Below are positions 37,882 to 37,998 of a stretch of DNA of 37,998 nt, piece after piece. The stretch is taken from positions 1 to 37,998 of the forward strand of contig JAJPHX010000032.1 in assembly GCA_021325075.1 (NCBI GenBank), given 5' to 3'. The notes under the pieces were generated by a model, which saw only the letters and a program-made list of their open reading frames with translations, ran no database searches and was not told where the DNA came from. Position 1 is the stretch's first letter. Every line of letters starts with the position of its first letter. The translations under genes and the position numbers were made by a program. The stretch is from Nitrososphaeraceae archaeon (lineage in GTDB: Archaea; Thermoproteota; Nitrososphaeria; Nitrososphaerales; Nitrososphaeraceae).

Positions 37882-37998
37882 ATGGTACAACCGAGTGAAT
37901 ACAACTATACGTGCGACGAATGCGGGGCGGCGTTTACGGCCATGGAAGAGCTGACTGAGCATTGCAGGCATGACCACGAGCCAGTGCAAAGTTCTTAA
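37882..37998 (+). CDS. Single C2H2 zinc-finger microprotein
   Basis: A 38-residue ORF ending exactly at the window edge. One finger, C11-x2-C14-x12-H27-x4-H32 (CDECGAAFTAMEELTEHCR), with almost no flanking sequence. A weak TATA candidate (gttatcat, 37855-37862) precedes it. It resembles the 37105 gene in the CDECG start of its finger. Confidence 0.72.
   Translation: MVQPSEYNYTCDECGAAFTAMEELTEHCRHDHEPVQSS

Overview
The window looks like chromosomal DNA of a soil-type ammonia-oxidising archaeon (Nitrososphaerota/Thaumarchaeota, Nitrososphaera-like). I infer this from the archaeal ribosomal proteins L39e and L31e, TFB, archaeal TATA boxes lying about 25-30 bases before mostly leaderless starts, an intron-bearing tRNA, cofG/cofH for F420, FtsZ, a uvrBAC cluster, CbtA/CbtB, and many very small zinc-finger proteins. 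The species cannot be fixed from this sequence alone. I saw no insertion sequence, CRISPR array, integrase or phage module. Coding is dense and no stretch over 300 bases lacks a gene.

Layout. 0.1-1 kb: rpl39e, rpl31e and a 43-residue CxxC protein on the plus strand. 0.8-4.5 kb: a minus-strand run with a Cys-rich microprotein, a divergent FtsZ-like protein that has lost its catalytic residues, a tRNA methylthiotransferase and three small unknowns. 4.6-9.8 kb: a thioredoxin-fold protein, then an electron-transfer-flavoprotein operon (etfB, etfA, ETF-quinone oxidoreductase fused to a FixX ferredoxin) preceded by an HD alarmone-hydrolase-like gene. 10-12.5 kb: small membrane and zinc proteins, canonical ftsZ and a NitrOD5-like gene with a perfect palindrome at its start. 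12.6-19.1 kb: uvrB-uvrA-uvrC, a bacterial-type nucleotide-excision-repair operon. 19-22.3 kb: a Rieske-flavodoxin fusion behind a leader with pseudoknot potential, then alanine dehydrogenase. 22.4-22.6 kb: tRNA-Trp(CCA) with two introns. 22.6-25.9 kb: an exported protein, a membrane-tethered winged-helix protein and TFB. 26-31.8 kb: cofH, cofG, HtrA-like protease, winged-helix protein, glycosyltransferase and SRPBCC protein, all on the minus strand. 31.9-34.7 kb: a heptad-rich basic protein with a probable frameshift, a Cys-repeat protein, cbtA/cbtB and a divergently transcribed regulator. 34.7-38 kb: UspA plus a cluster of C2H2 zinc-finger mini-proteins, one fused to a PRC-barrel-like domain, and a solitary ubiquitin-like (multiubiquitin-family) domain.

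How it works together. The ETF operon should pass electrons from flavin dehydrogenases to quinone. UvrABC repairs bulky DNA lesions. CofG and CofH make the deazaflavin core of F420. CbtA/B probably import cobalt for cobalamin. The most unusual items are the second, apparently GTPase-dead FtsZ, the doubly interrupted tRNA-Trp, the pseudoknot-like leader at about 20.5 kb, and the dense set of one- and two-finger C2H2 mini-proteins at the right end.
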